Notes under the pieces: model-generated
Database searches by the model: none
What the model was told of the DNA's origin: nothing
The model's input: only the letters and a program-made list of their open reading frames with translations
Position numbers and translations under genes: made by a program
Part shown: positions 20,640 to 32,616 of the stretch, piece after piece
Layout: each line of letters opens with the position of its first letter
How positions within the stretch are numbered: position 1 is the stretch's first letter
Assembly (NCBI RefSeq): GCF_026210795.1
Contig: NC_089458.1
Coordinates: forward strand, 1 to 64,000
Direction: 5' to 3'
DNA: 64,000 nucleotides
Source of the DNA: Rhizophagus irregularis
Lineage: Eukaryota; Glomeromycota; Glomeromycetes; Glomerales; Glomeraceae

Positions 20640-22673
20640 TAAATAGTAAAATCAATTTAAGGAATTTACTAAAAGCTAATTTCAAAGTAGAGACATTATC
20701 AGAAATTCATGCATCGCTTAATAATATTAACAAATTGCGATATCTTGTTTAGGAAAACTTACAAAAACATCTATCCATTCGGTCAGAAAATGCTTAGTGT
20801 TATCTATAGTATATAAACTAAACAATTAAAACTTCACAATTACGTACATACTATGAGTAAGTAAAAATTATTATAGATATTTTAAATATACATTTAAAGC
20901 TAATTGATTGTTAATTTTATTTTAGATATTTACCCTAATGAACTTGTTATTTTTGTTTATATGCTTAAGGATCAAGCCAAATTAATCCATCAACTTGGAT
21001 CAATTCAAATTGACTTAACATTTAAAAGGGTCAAAGGTAAGGTTGCTTGTCTAAACCTTTTCAAAATTTTATGATTAGTTTCGTCAAAATTTTACTATAG
21101 ATTTATTATAGTTTTGGCAGAGTTTCAGCAGTTTTGGCATTTATAATAAGTTTTAGCAGTTTCATCTTTCTCTAAAGTTTCGCAGTTTTTTTAATATAAT
21201 TTTAATATAGTTTTGGCAGAATTTCGCTTTTCAGTGAAACGCCATCTTGCCTAAACCCCTAGGTTTCGGCAAGCAACCTTAGTCAAAGGAAATATAAACG
21301 AATTTGAAATAAATTCATACAATACTGAACATAAACTAAGTAAGTTTTATTAATATTGTTTATTAAATTTAGGTATTTATATATTTTACAAAATCTTATT
21401 TATTTATTTATATACAGTTCTTTCCTATGTACATGTATATACTAATGTTACCACAGCAGAAGGCTATCAACAACTTTTTACTGATCTTTTTAATGTAATC
21501 AAGAATCTAACTGGACAGGCTGTCAAATTTAGGCATATAGATGGAAATGGAATTGAATGTATTATTGGAGATCTTGATCCTATTCAGGCAAAAGGATTGG
21601 AGCTTATTCTACAAAGTAAAGACACACACAAGGATTAGAAAACACATTTACAATATATTTTTAAATCATGAGTTGTCTATTTTGAACGGTAAATTTATTA
21701 TAAAATAATTAATGGTTAAATTTTGTTAAAAAATATTAACAAAATTTTATATTTAGTAATGCAAGAGCAAAAAAATTCTTCTCTGAAACTCTAAATTTAA
21801 TTTTAAATATCCCTACAGCACCATCAATTGGTGAACTTGAAAAAATATTTTATACATTGGAACAATTAGAAGAATCAAAAATTAAAGGTATTATATTATT
21901 ATTATTATATTTATTACTTTACAGTATTAATCAAATTTTTATGTAAAATTTAAAATGGATTTGTTATTACCACCAGCCATATATTCTTGCCTCATTAAAT
22001 TTAAATGCATCAAAAATAGATCCTGAAATATGGGCAAGCAGTGCAAATAATACCAATGTAGCAGAAGCTGCTCATACATTAGCTAATTGAAAAGGAAAGC
22101 ATCTTAAATTGTTAACTGCAATAATTAGGTATTTAAATTTAACTCTAATTTGAATATTTTATATTTAGCATTTTAATCAGTTATTTTCTTTATTTTTTAA
22201 TATCATTAGAAGATGTAAAGTTGATCAAAAAGCTTTAAAAATAATGGAAATTGAAAATAAATTTGGTGTTCTCTATTCAAGACGTGATAATGGAGAGTCA
22301 AAAAAAATTTCTAAGGCAATTACACGTAAAGGTATTTTTGCATTTGATAAGCTAAATATATTAAAAAAAAAGTTAAAAATTAATAATGATATTATCATTA
22401 AAAAATTTAGGTACAAGAAATGGTAAAAACAAGCCAATATTGGTTAATTCAACCAATATTAAAGCTGAAAGTTTACAACCAAAAAGAAAAGGACAATTTG
22501 CATCAACTAGAAATTCTAAACAATGCAAAATTACTGAAAATAATACTGAAAATATTGATTTTGATATAGAAGAGAGAAAAATAGCCCTTAAGAAGCGTGA
22601 ACTTCAGATTTGTGTTCAAGAGGCTGCAGCCAGAAAGGCACTTGCCAAAGCTGAAGCAAATGGAGCTAATTAA
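20640..22673 (+). pseudogene. MULE-like split gene, DDE-like core and 3' end
   Basis: Exon-like segments give L-L-K-A-N-F-K-V-E-T-L-S-E-I-H-A-S-L-N-N near 20660, then QLGSIQIDLTFKRVKG near 20990 (first candidate catalytic D). After the MITE at 21038-21281 come N-I-N-E-F-E-I-N-S-Y and, after an intron, TTAEGYQQLFTDLFNVIKNL and IDGNGIECIIGDLDPIQAKG (second candidate D) near 21540-21600. Downstream pieces are broken. A final exon (about 22415-22673) is basic, then a Lys/Glu/Ala-rich coiled coil (IEERKIALKKRELQICVQEA), stopping at 22671-22673. Stops such as TAG near 20750 show decay. MULE affinity is inferred from the D...GD spacing and the upstream C/H module. Confidence 0.55.
21038..21281. mobile_element. 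hAT-like MITE, copy 2 of 3
   Basis: 244 bp, same TAAGGTTGCTTG ends, with an exact 8-bp duplication GTCAAAGG (21030-21037, 21282-21289). It lies within the exon encoding the first candidate catalytic Asp of the split gene. With one duplication and the element set aside, the frame is continuous across the insertion point. Confidence 0.9.
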
Positions 22674-22679
22674 TTTAGA

Positions 22680-23700
22680 AAAAAAGAAGTCATTAGGATT
22701 ACTTTAAAAAGTAACATCAAATATAATTTGTATTAAAGTAATATAAATAAAATTTATAATTTCTTAAAATTTAAATTTTAGTAGTATAGAATAATAATAA
22801 AAAAATGAATCATACATACTATGATTTTTTTTTATATAGTAATCTAAGTATGTATGTATAAATATGAATCATACATACTACTTTAAAATTATACATACGT
22901 AAATCATTCTAACCATACTATACAGAAATTCTCAATCATACTACATAACTTTCTGAAATACCAGAAATAACTAACCAAGAAAAACCAAGAACAAAAGAAA
23001 GTCAACAATAACAATTGATAATGTAAGAACAAAAAAAAATAAAATTGATGGTGATGATCAAGAACATAATTCATTTGAGATTGATACAATTTAAATTGAA
23101 GAACGAAAAATGCAATTAGCTGAAAGGCAAACAGCAAATCGTAGAGCTTTAGCAGAAGTTGAAAAACTTGAATTAGAAAATATAAAGCTACGCAAAGCAT
23201 TAGAAAATTAATTTTTTTTATTTTGATTTAATAAATAAAATTGTTATATCATGTTTATTTTAAGATACTATTTGTTATGATCATGTATTGATTGTCATGT
23301 ATTATTATTTTTTGTATGCTAAAAATTCATACATGTATGGTTTATTGCAAGTCTGTATGGATTTGCATATATAGATTGAAATCCATACTGCGTAAAACCA
23401 TACATACCATACAGTACATACATAAAAAACCATACCATACAGGTTTAAGTAACACCTCATTTAACTTGTTATATCAGTTATTTAAATGCTACATGATTAC
23501 GCTGTTATACTGTATTGAGTTTTATATTTGCATGATATAGCGCATGTAATACTTTATTATTAAAATAAAACTACAAGTCTTTTTATGTATATATGTGAAT
23601 ATATGTGCGTGATGTAATATGATAAAGAGCAATATTATTCATAAATATTAACAATAATTCTAACAATGAAATCAAATACAGTAGAAGAAAATCAAAGATA
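22680..23700. pseudogene. AT-rich region with a degenerate coiled-coil gene end
   Basis: Mostly CATACATAC/GTATGTATG repeats (22790-22930, 23320-23440). Between them the plus strand at about 23060-23211 reads H-N-S-F-E-I-D-T-I-(stop)-I-E-E-R-K-M-Q-L-A-E-R-Q and ends V-E-K-L-E-L-E-N-I-K-L-R-K-A-L-E-N with TAA. It resembles the Lys/Glu-rich 3' end of the gene just upstream, so it is probably a second degraded member. The 98-aa minus-strand frame here is a shadow. Confidence 0.4.
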
Positions 23701-23711
23701 TTATTTTTATC

Positions 23712-26645
23712 TTAAACGCGTGTTCTCTTGTTTGAATGTTCAAAGGGTTCTATATATGGAGGGTATGGGTAGTAGATAAAATCATCTCGGAGCTCATTAA
23801 CATCAGCTAATTCTTTAAATTCTTCACAGAACTCTTCATGTGACCTAAAAATCCTTCTCTTTCTAGTTTGTTCAATTCTTTCCCCTATATCTTGACTAAT
23901 TGCTTTATATCTTGACGTCAATTGACTTGCAGTACTCAAATTTGGATTTGAATCTCTGGTCATTACAAACTTGGTACGAGAAGAAAATACAGGTCCGAAG
24001 AAAGTATCAAACTTTTCTTGATGAATCAGAATACAATCATTAGGAATGCGTTCTAATCCCTCATTAAACCGCTGAGTAGTAACAAAAATAGTAATGACAC
24101 GGTATTTACTCAAAAGGTTACCAAGTTGCGTATATTTCTCTGCTTCTTTTCGTAACTCCTCTTTCTTCTCTCTGCTCGCTATTTTGCTATCGTTCTTCAG
24201 TTTTCTGGCCTTTTCTTCCATTTTATGAGAAATATTTGCATTTCTCTTATGCTCATCTTCGATTGTTTTCAGATTAAGAAGATTTTTTCTCAATCTGCAT
24301 TGAATAGCAATAAGAATGGGATCAGGTTCATCTACTAAAAAAAAGATATCTGCAAATGGTGCCGAATAACCATTGATCATAATGTAACCCGGCTTTAACA
24401 CAGCAGTTTTTCCCTCTTTCGCAGAAAGGTTCAGGCATGGAAATTGATGGTTTAATTCATAGATTTCAACAGACCCGAAATTGATCAACTGGCCCAGTGT
24501 AACATTGCTACCTGAACCACGAAAGAAATTTCCAAGTTTTAATAATTTTTCTTTGTTCAGCACATCAATCATATTGATGCGTGAAGTTATAAAATCCGCG
24601 ATAAATTTTTCCCAATTTTGCCACGACCAAATTTCGTCAGGTAAAAATGCATGGTTTAGATGTTCCGTGAAAACTCCAAGGACACTGGCATAATGATACA
24701 TAAAGAAGTATGGTATATCAATTTGAACTTTATCTTTCTCTTCCAATCTCCTTAATATCAAGTGCTTATCACGTTCTAGATGTTCCAATTTTATACGGTG
24801 GTCACCATCTTGCAGTACATCAGATATATCTGATTCGATTTCCATAATATTTCTGTAAACAAGCTCGTATATGAGCATTTTATGTTCTCTAGCATAAGGT
24901 TTGATTTTATATGCTGTATCAATATCTTTTGAGACGCTGGTGTAGATTGTCGATGGGATTAGTTTCTTTTTTTCAAGATCTTCGAAAAATTCCTTAACCC
25001 TTGTAAAATCTTGCCCGAAAAATTCTGCAAAAAGATACTCCAAAGCACGTGGAAGACCACCTGTATCAAGAAGTAATTGATGTATCCAAACTTTTGGTAC
25101 CCATACACAATCAGAAACACCATGATTTGTTGCAAATTCCCTCATTATTTCAAGGCGTGACTCCAAGGAAAGCAGTGGAAGGTCAAGAGGTTCAATAGAA
25201 TATATTGTAGGTTCCATTGCTCGTCTTGCATCCTGTGGTGCTGTACCTGAAAGTAGAGTCTGCACAAATACTTCAGGAATTTCTCCGGCCATATGATGCC
25301 CAAGGGTATACATTAACTGCTTAAATAATTTTTCCCCCCATTTCGCTCTTTGAAAATTAGCTGAAATTCATCAATTTGAAGAAAAATGAAAAGATGCTTG
25401 CCACGTTGAATCAGACTTTCATGTTCAAGGTTGTGGATGTATAAGAGGACATTACTCAATCTGAAACATTGCTTATATTCATTGGATTTCGTACGGAACA
25501 CTGTAAAACTCATCACATATTTTTTGTGGACCAAATAGTGGTATGCCAACCGCAATCCAAGAATGATTTCTGATGCAATTTTAATATCCCCCTGGATTTC
25601 ATACTCATCTAAAGCATAACCATTAGTGAAATCAAAAAGCATGTAAAGCATGTAAGGCTTTTGGCCTTTTAATATCTTCCATTCTTTGTTGAGACAATTA
25701 AACAATTCAACTCCATAACGTGTCTTTCCTAGTGAATTATAGTTTGAATTTGTTAATTAGAAGGCTAAAACCGCTTTATCTGCAGTAAAAACATACAAGA
25801 GAATGTATGAAAGTTACCTATGCCAGGTGCCCCACCGCATAAAAGGATTCGATAGTTTGTCTTTGCCGTGGGAGTTTCTTTTTTTATAGCTTTTTGTTTA
25901 TCTAAGGAATTACAAAAATTCCTGTCAATCACATCAATAGCTTGCTTAAGGTCACGTTGTTTTAGAGCCATGGGCTTGGGCTTATTATTGTCTACATTGT
26001 CTACGTCCATTTGTTTATGAATTCCCTCCAAAATCTTTTTCATGGCATCTTCGATCGACGTCACTATGTTTTGTAAACAATAAGAAAGCACAGTGTATTA
26101 ACAAATAGATACGGTACAAGTAACCTATATGTATCAATAATGGCGGGCCAGAATACAAAGACTAAGACAACACAGGAAATTTAACTAGAGATACCGTACC
26201 TTGTGGAACGCCTTGATGAGAGGGACCTACTTTCACGCGAAAAAAAGAGATCAGAACAAACTCGATATTTTGTTACTGCGAATTTCTTGTTCGAGAGGTA
26301 AACCATTGGGAGACACTTACCAGTGGTGGCGGGCGTTGGCAGTTGCACAAGGATGTGGATGTGCTCACTAGGAGGTTGTTCTTCGAAAACATGTCCAATT
26401 GTTTTGAGGTCACTGTCCAGCTCCTCACCTCCGAACTTTACTTTGATGTCGATTCCTTCATATATCTCTTGTTTCTTGCTTTCAGGAATGTTGACTTTCC
26501 ATAATTTCAGATTGTTTGCGTCAGTATTGCAAAAGGCCACACTTTTCTTCTCCTTGATGGCTCCCTTGAGATGTCCTATGGTCTTGCCTGTATCGAAATC
26601 GACAGGAAATGCGTTCTTTTCGCCTAAAACAATACAACCTAACAT
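23712..26645 (-). CDS. Crinkler (CRN)-like protein: ubiquitin-like header, P-loop ATPase, nuclease-like C-terminus; one frameshift
   Basis: Start at 26645 (MLGCIVLGEKNAFPVDFD). Exons 26645-26321, 26226-26200, 26063-25818 and 25728-23712, all GT-AG with matching phases, give about 870 aa. The N-terminal 100 aa are a Crinkler header ending HIHILVQLP. A Walker A motif (G-A-P-G-I-G-K-T) is split by intron 3, and a Walker B-like FLQIDEFQ lies about 115 aa on. Between 25340 and 25360 (after Q-L-I-F) the frame shifts by one base close to a G6/A5 run, then stays open to the stop at 23712. The C-terminal part has APFADIFFLVDEPDP then LIAIQCR, resembling a PD-(D/E)XK nuclease core with Q for E and R where K is usual. 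In oomycetes and chytrids such proteins act as secreted or nuclear effectors, and in AM fungi as a large family. No classical signal peptide is seen. The break may be real decay or a sequencing error. The only non-transposon gene of clear family in the left half. Confidence 0.8.
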
Positions 26646-27567
26646 AATTTCGGTATATCTGTAATTGCGAAAATCGAGAGTTAAAATAAAAATAAGGCTC
26701 AAAAAATTAATTTTCAGTAATATAAAATAAAGACCTTTTTGGATTTAACGCTGGACTGGCAGGTAGGGAATTTTCCTCGAATTTAGTTTGTACCCGGAAC
26801 GGCGAAAGTACTCGAGATAGCGAAGAATAGCTTGACATTTTGATTATATGTCATATATATATATATTTTCATAAACGGTTGTTGACTAATTACTACGAAC
26901 TGTGAGTCAGTAATATTACGAACAGAGTCAGCAATGTGTCAAGGACCAAATACAAAATCGAAAAAAATTAAAAAAATTTATCAATCAAAAATCAGCCACA
27001 TGTCATGATGTCACATGAGAGTGCCAATCAAAATAATTCCCAGTTGGGAAGACATTACGCAAACAAAGATACTGTATGTTATGACTGTACATTTACAAGG
27101 AAGTGACTCGAGCTTACAAAGCTAATATCTATTTTTTTTGTTAGGGGAACATAAACTTTTGGTGAGTTCTACTAAGGTCAATACTGTTAATTTATTTCTG
27201 GCTCTGCATAACTGATGACCATTTTTGTTCTATCTAGAATATCGATGTTAAGGACAAATGAAATCGGATTAATGTTGGGATATTATATTAGTATAGATAG
27301 TTTGGATGATGGTGTGGGTCTGTAGGCATTAGTATAGAAATGCCTACCATTTCACATTGTAAAAAAAGTCTATGTATTATCAAATCATGTAATTTATTTA
27401 CTGTATCAATAAAGAATTCAAGCTGAAAATGTTATACATTGTATTAAGTATATTTTTCATGGGATATAGAGATGTATTAGTAAATAAAAAAAGGTGAGAC
27501 CTAAAGTCCCACTTAGGTAAAAATGCATTTTAAATAATTGTGTTCTATATGAAAGTTATTATCAAAT
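26646..27567. other. Intergenic region, possible upstream exon of the Crinkler gene
   Basis: On the minus strand an ATG at about 26838 opens a short frame (MSSYSSLSRVLSPFRVQTKF...) that runs into the Crinkler leader and stops before its start. It could be a 5' UTR frame or an unrecognised exon. Otherwise this is unique, less repetitive DNA. No further gene is seen. Confidence 0.35.
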
Positions 27568-27957
27568 ATGCAATCTAAATTTGATTTATTAAAACAACGC
27601 GTCATCAAGCTTCTAGTTGAGAATGCTGAGATTAAGGCTGAAAATGCCAAGGTTAAAGTTAAAAATGCTAAACTAAAGCAGGCTATGAAGGAGAATGAAG
27701 CCAGACTTGCAAAATTAGAGCAGAGTGATAAAGAAAAGGCTAAACTCATTGCAGAACTCAATTGTAATGTTAGAAAAATCAAGCAGGAGCAAGTTATTGT
27801 TAATGTTGCAACACAGCCTAGTACATCTAATAAATCGTTAGAGAATAGGAAGACTGATGAATTCTTAGTCTCAGTGAGTAAGAAAAAGGTAAATGATATG
27901 ATGAGACAGAGAAACAGGGAGAAGAAGTTTTTGCATAAGTCAGCACTTTCATGCTGA
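27568..27957 (+). CDS. Coiled-coil protein of a Glomeromycotina-type family
   Basis: 129 aa, ATG at 27568 to TGA at 27955. Residues 1-75 form a strong coiled coil with repeated E/K-N-A units (LLVENAEIKAENAKVKVKNA). A short low-complexity linker follows (TQPSTSNKSLENRKTDEF), then a basic motif VSKKKVNDMMRQRNREKKFL. This layout matches a family I recall from Rhizophagus genomes, where proteins are usually longer; no function is known. The stop is followed in frame by more peptide (NKHSTSQNTSNISLEDPNDF), so the gene may be truncated by a recent nonsense change. Confidence 0.55.
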   Translation: MQSKFDLLKQRVIKLLVENAEIKAENAKVKVKNAKLKQAMKENEARLAKLEQSDKEKAKLIAELNCNVRKIKQEQVIVNVATQPSTSNKSLENRKTDEFLVSVSKKKVNDMMRQRNREKKFLHKSALSC

Positions 27958-28235
27958 AATCAGAACAAGCATTCAACTTCTCAAAATACTTCTAATATAT
28001 CCCTTGAAGACCCCAATGATTTTGTAGAAACTGAAGCTAACAAAGCAATTCACAATCATTGGGAGAAACGATACCAGAAGTAACATTTCAAATACTACCC
28101 AAAGAAACTAAAATTTTTCACGATTATATAATAGCCTAAGATTTTATACAAGATGTGACTTCGAAGTTGATAGATGAAGATGATATCCAAGTTATTATGG
28201 GAATCAGAAGCTTACAACTAACATGACAATAGAAG
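27958..28235 (+). pseudogene. Degenerate continuation of the coiled-coil gene
   Basis: In-frame peptide continues after the stop to H-N-H-W-E-K-R-Y-Q-K (stop near 28081). In another frame follow I-P-E-V-T-F-Q-I-L-P-K-E-T and F-I-Q-D-V-T-S-K-L-I-D-E-D-D. The stops and frame changes indicate decay. Confidence 0.35.
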
Positions 28236-30700
28236 TTGAGCTTGTTCATTTATTTCTAAAAGTAAGTATTGAAGGAAAGAACACTACGTAGACTAAACAA
28301 AAAGAGATTTTATGTTGCCAACCAATTTGATCTACTATTAAACAAGTCAAATTTTAAATGTACTTTTACTAAACACAATAGCCTTTAGTCATTTATTATC
28401 AAAGCTCTTTGTTACCAAAATTTTTGCTTAAGATAGAATTAATCAAAGATTATTGTTAGGGTTGCCCATGAAAATAGTTGAAGATCGAACAAGTCACATG
28501 ATATAGTACGCAGAAATCCTATGATTATGGCTAAGTTTATTACAATATGAAACATTACTTATAATATAATTTAGTTTTATTAGTTATTTACATTAATTAA
28601 CCACTTTTAGTATTATTAGTACTTTTGACTCATGAGTATTCAATTATAAGTATCAGTTTAATTATTATAACCTTAGAAAATTGCTTTATTAGTTTAGCTA
28701 GAGAAGTTTCTTGAACTTTACATAGTTGATGAATCATATAGACACATAGAACTTATACGAAATATCAATAGGAAGGTTTCTACAGATAATTGCAATGAAA
28801 AAAGGACAATTGATTGATTAATCATATTAGTATAATAGGATAATATTGATAAGTTTAAACTGTCATGTGTGCAAATGTAAACATATATAGAGCAATATTT
28901 TCTTTTGAATAAAGGTTGTTAACACCTGGGTAATCTAACAGTGAGTTTAGATTGTATTATCTGAAGTATTGTGTTTTTGTATGATTTGTTGTTAGTTTTT
29001 CTTTGTAATAAACTTTTTGCGTGTTTTATTTGTTTTACCTTTGTGTTTGTTATTATTTGTTTGATAGATTTCTATCTTAAGAAACTCTTACATTGTTTAC
29101 CATCATTATTAATTTTCTACTGAGAATTATTAGTAATACTCTTATATTTGATCACAATATTATCAAAATACTTATCATTTTATTACTTGGCCTTTTTGTC
29201 ACGACTGTTCACTTTAACATCTCTGACATTAGTTATCACTTCAGACCAAATCGGTGATAACATCTTCATAATCAACTACTTATAACCATGTGTTTAAAGC
29301 AAAGAAAACCTACTCTATATATCAACCTTAAATGCTAATTTTATTTTATATATGAAAAAACCACACATCATTTATCAACTTGTACACAAATAGTGGATTT
29401 TAGAACTTATTTTAGATCTGAACTTATTTATTTCCTTAATAACACTAATGAATTTCAAAAACTACCTCCTCATATTAGATTATGCATCATATACTTATTT
29501 CTTGGCATTTCACTGGACTTATTTGAATATACTAGCTTACTTTCTAACACCATGCAGGGAAAGATCAATATAGCAGCAATCTCCCACTTGAAGAAAAATC
29601 TTAAACTATCACAAGCTGATAGTGTAAATTAGAATTTAAAATTCTAATGCAAACCATTATTTTTTTCAAAAACTATTTATGAAAAGACAGATGTAAATGT
29701 ATTATCAAATGGAAATAATTGTGTAATATTACAGTTCAAGACAAACATTTTCTTAATCATAATTGAAACTTTAAGACCTGCTGTACTAACAGATTTGTAA
29801 TCACAGAGGATGAAATTATTGTTTTAGATGGCCTTAATTTTACTACACAAATGATATATACTCCTATTCACATTTTTCCTTAATAATATTTTCAAGACTC
29901 TTTAGTCCTAATGCACTTTCATCTTCAATTGTATATCAAAAAGTACATTTTATTGCCTTGGATTTATAAACCTTTATCATCACTTTATTATTTTAATATA
30001 GGAATTTGATTTGGGTAATGATTAATTGATTTAATATAATATTTATATGATTATTTATTTTATGTTAGAATTTTTGGTAGTTTTACTTTTATTATTATTA
30101 TTATTTTAAATTATTTAATTTTATTGATTTTATTTTATGATTGTATTGTATATAGCTTATAACTTATTGGAAACATTTACTGTAAATAAAAAAAAAAAGT
30201 ATTAAAAAATATTTAAATCTATTAAATGTTACAGAAAATATATTACATATATGGAATATTAGTCTGTTCTAGATTAATATAAAAATATTAAATTATGATT
30301 CTATTTATGCAATATGAGTCATATTTATTTAATAAAATACTTTTTTATTATATACAGTTCAGAGCACAAAATCTATTGAAATTTTGCCAGATTTTCCGAT
30401 TAGTTTTCAATAAATCTGGTAAAATTATTTAAACTCAGAATTTTTTCGGACGTAACACAACAGATTTCCAGTAAATTTTGACAATGCCGGAAATTTTATT
30501 TATATTTTTTTAACTTCTAAGCCAAATAATTAAAGCAATAAAAAACAGCAAAATTTAAAGTTTCATGACAATGTACTATACCGAAAAATATTTATTACTA
30601 AAGAAAAAAAGTTTAGACATACTGTTGTCACTATAAGTGGGTACATTAAACAAATTTTATGGTGAATTGTTAACAACAATCTATTACTCTTTTATTCATT
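28236..30700. other. AT-rich region with no recognised gene
   Basis: Nothing recognisable except an isolated 79-aa frame at 29393-29632 (MDFRTYFRSELIYFLNNTNE...). It has no homologue I know and no clear splice context; coding status is open. The rest (29640-30700) is very AT-rich. Confidence 0.4.
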
Positions 30701-30716
30701 ATTTGGTTAATAGAAA

Positions 30717-31500
30717 CTATGAATTATTTCTCAACGCCAATATGTCTCTTTGATTACTCCAAATGGTATATGCACGATTATAGTTAAATTTTGAACTCTC
30801 CAGCCCTTCTAAAGAGATACACATCAACCTGTCTAAGGTATCTGTTGTCAAGAAGTTTCTGCTTTTAGTTTTAATTTGATTTTGTCTACTAAAACCACAT
30901 TCACATTCTACACTTGAAAAGGGAATACAATATACCAATTGAATTAATTTGATGATATTTGGAAATGTATCATTATAATCTTGAATTAATAGGGGAAGAA
31001 TTATATCTATATCTTTAGAAGAAAGATTATTGCTAACGACTAATTTAAATCCCGCCCATTCTTGCCTACATTTATTAACATCAAAGAGTGGTGAGCTTTG
31101 AACATACATTATCATGAATATTCAGATGTTCATAATACTCTAATAAATTTTCTAATTCATCATCTCCAAAAAATAGTAAATCTTGAGAGTTTTTTGGCCA
31201 TTCTTGTGGATTTAATATTTTCATAGAAGTAAATAACGATCTATTAGGGAATCGTTGTTGCAATTCAGAAAGAATACTTGTTGAATAGCTATATACGTCC
31301 ATTAAGAATTCATCATAATCTTGCTCAGTAAAGGAAAGGTTATGACCCATGTATTCAACTGAATTATTTCCAAATGGATTAGTTTCATCGATAAATCTTT
31401 GAACATTATATCCGAATTTTTGTGACTGATCTTCCATTAAATACTCTTTTTGAATAGAATTAATCATGGCTTGTATCATTAAGTCTATATCGGAAAATCT
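30717..31500 (-). pseudogene. hAT-family transposase, C-terminal fragment
   Basis: Two overlapping frames (31479-31081 and 31115-30717) form one protein broken by a frameshift near 31100. The second contains IPFSSVECECGFSRQNQIKT and TDTLDRLMCISLEG, the C-terminal dimerisation region of hAT transposases or ZNF862-like relatives. The first gives the preceding helical segment. Upstream sequence (above 31500) is not recognisable, so the catalytic part is missing. Not associated with any complete TIR in the window. Confidence 0.7.
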
Positions 31501-31639
31501 TAAATTTCATTTTTGGAAAAACTTACTCAACTGTGTTATATGTTCTAAAATATCATAAAAAAAGTATAAAAATGCCAACATTCTCCATGACGTTAATTTA
31601 ATATATAATTCATGCCACTGGTTAAAATCAAAAAAATCG

Positions 31640-32470
31640 GACATATGGAAAATCAGCTAAAAATCAGACCAAAATCGACTGACATTACAAATTGGCACAT
31701 CTGATTGATGCCAATTGGACAATTTAATGAAAATCCAGAAAAAAATCATCATATTTGATTGATGGCTGATTGATGCTAGTTGAAATCAAAAAAAAATCAG
31801 ACAAATGGCAAATCAACCTAAAATTTGCCCAATATTCAAATATGTACTTCTGATTTATGGAAAATTGACAATTCAATAAAAATTTGATAAAAATTCAATA
31901 AAAATTTGGCAAAAAATCATTATATTTGATTGACGGCTGATTGATGCTGGTTGAAATCAAAAAAAAATCTGACAAAATGTTAAATCAACCTAAAATTTGC
32001 CCAATATTCAAATATGTACTTCTGATTTATGGAAAATTGACAATTCAATAAAAATTCAATAAATATTCAATAAAAATTTGGCAAAAAATCATTATATTTG
32101 ATTGACGGCTGATTGATGCTGGTTGAAATCAAAAAAAAAATTGGACAAAATGGCAAATCAACCTAAAATTTACCCAATATTCAAATATGATACTTCAGAT
32201 TTATGGAAAATTAACAATTCAATAAAAATTTGATAAAAATTTGATAAAAATTTGGCAAAAAAATCATCATATTTGATTGACGGCTGATTGATGCTGGTTG
32301 AAATCAAAAAAAAATCAAACAAAATGACAAATCAACCTAAAATTTACCCAATATTCAAATATGTACTTCCGATTTATGGAAAATTGATAATTCAATAAAA
32401 ATTCAATAAAAATTCAATAAAAATTCGGCAAAAAATCATTATATTTGATTGACGGCTGATTGATACAAAA
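31640..32470. repeat. Left subterminal tandem repeat of about 160 bp
   Basis: About five units containing TTTGATTGACGGCTGATTGA, TGCTGGTTGAAATCAAAAAA, CAACCTAAAATTTRCCCAAT and ATTCAATAAAAATTYGRYAA. Subterminal repeats of this kind are the usual transposase-binding sites in CACTA elements (family knowledge). Confidence 0.8.
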
Positions 32471-32616
32471 AAAGTCATCAAAATTAACTTTTGAAAAACA
32501 TGATTTGTCATTAAAATTCAGAAATTCGGAAAAATCAACACCAAATTTATAGTCAATTACTCAATTTATTATAAATTTATGTCTAAAACTTATAAGTTTA
32601 TAATTGGTATTTTCTA

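Noticed and set aside
22904-23200. 98-aa minus-strand frame with hydrophobic runs
   Set aside because: It is the shadow of a degenerate Lys/Glu-rich plus-strand coiled coil; leucine and phenylalanine runs come from antisense A-rich codons.
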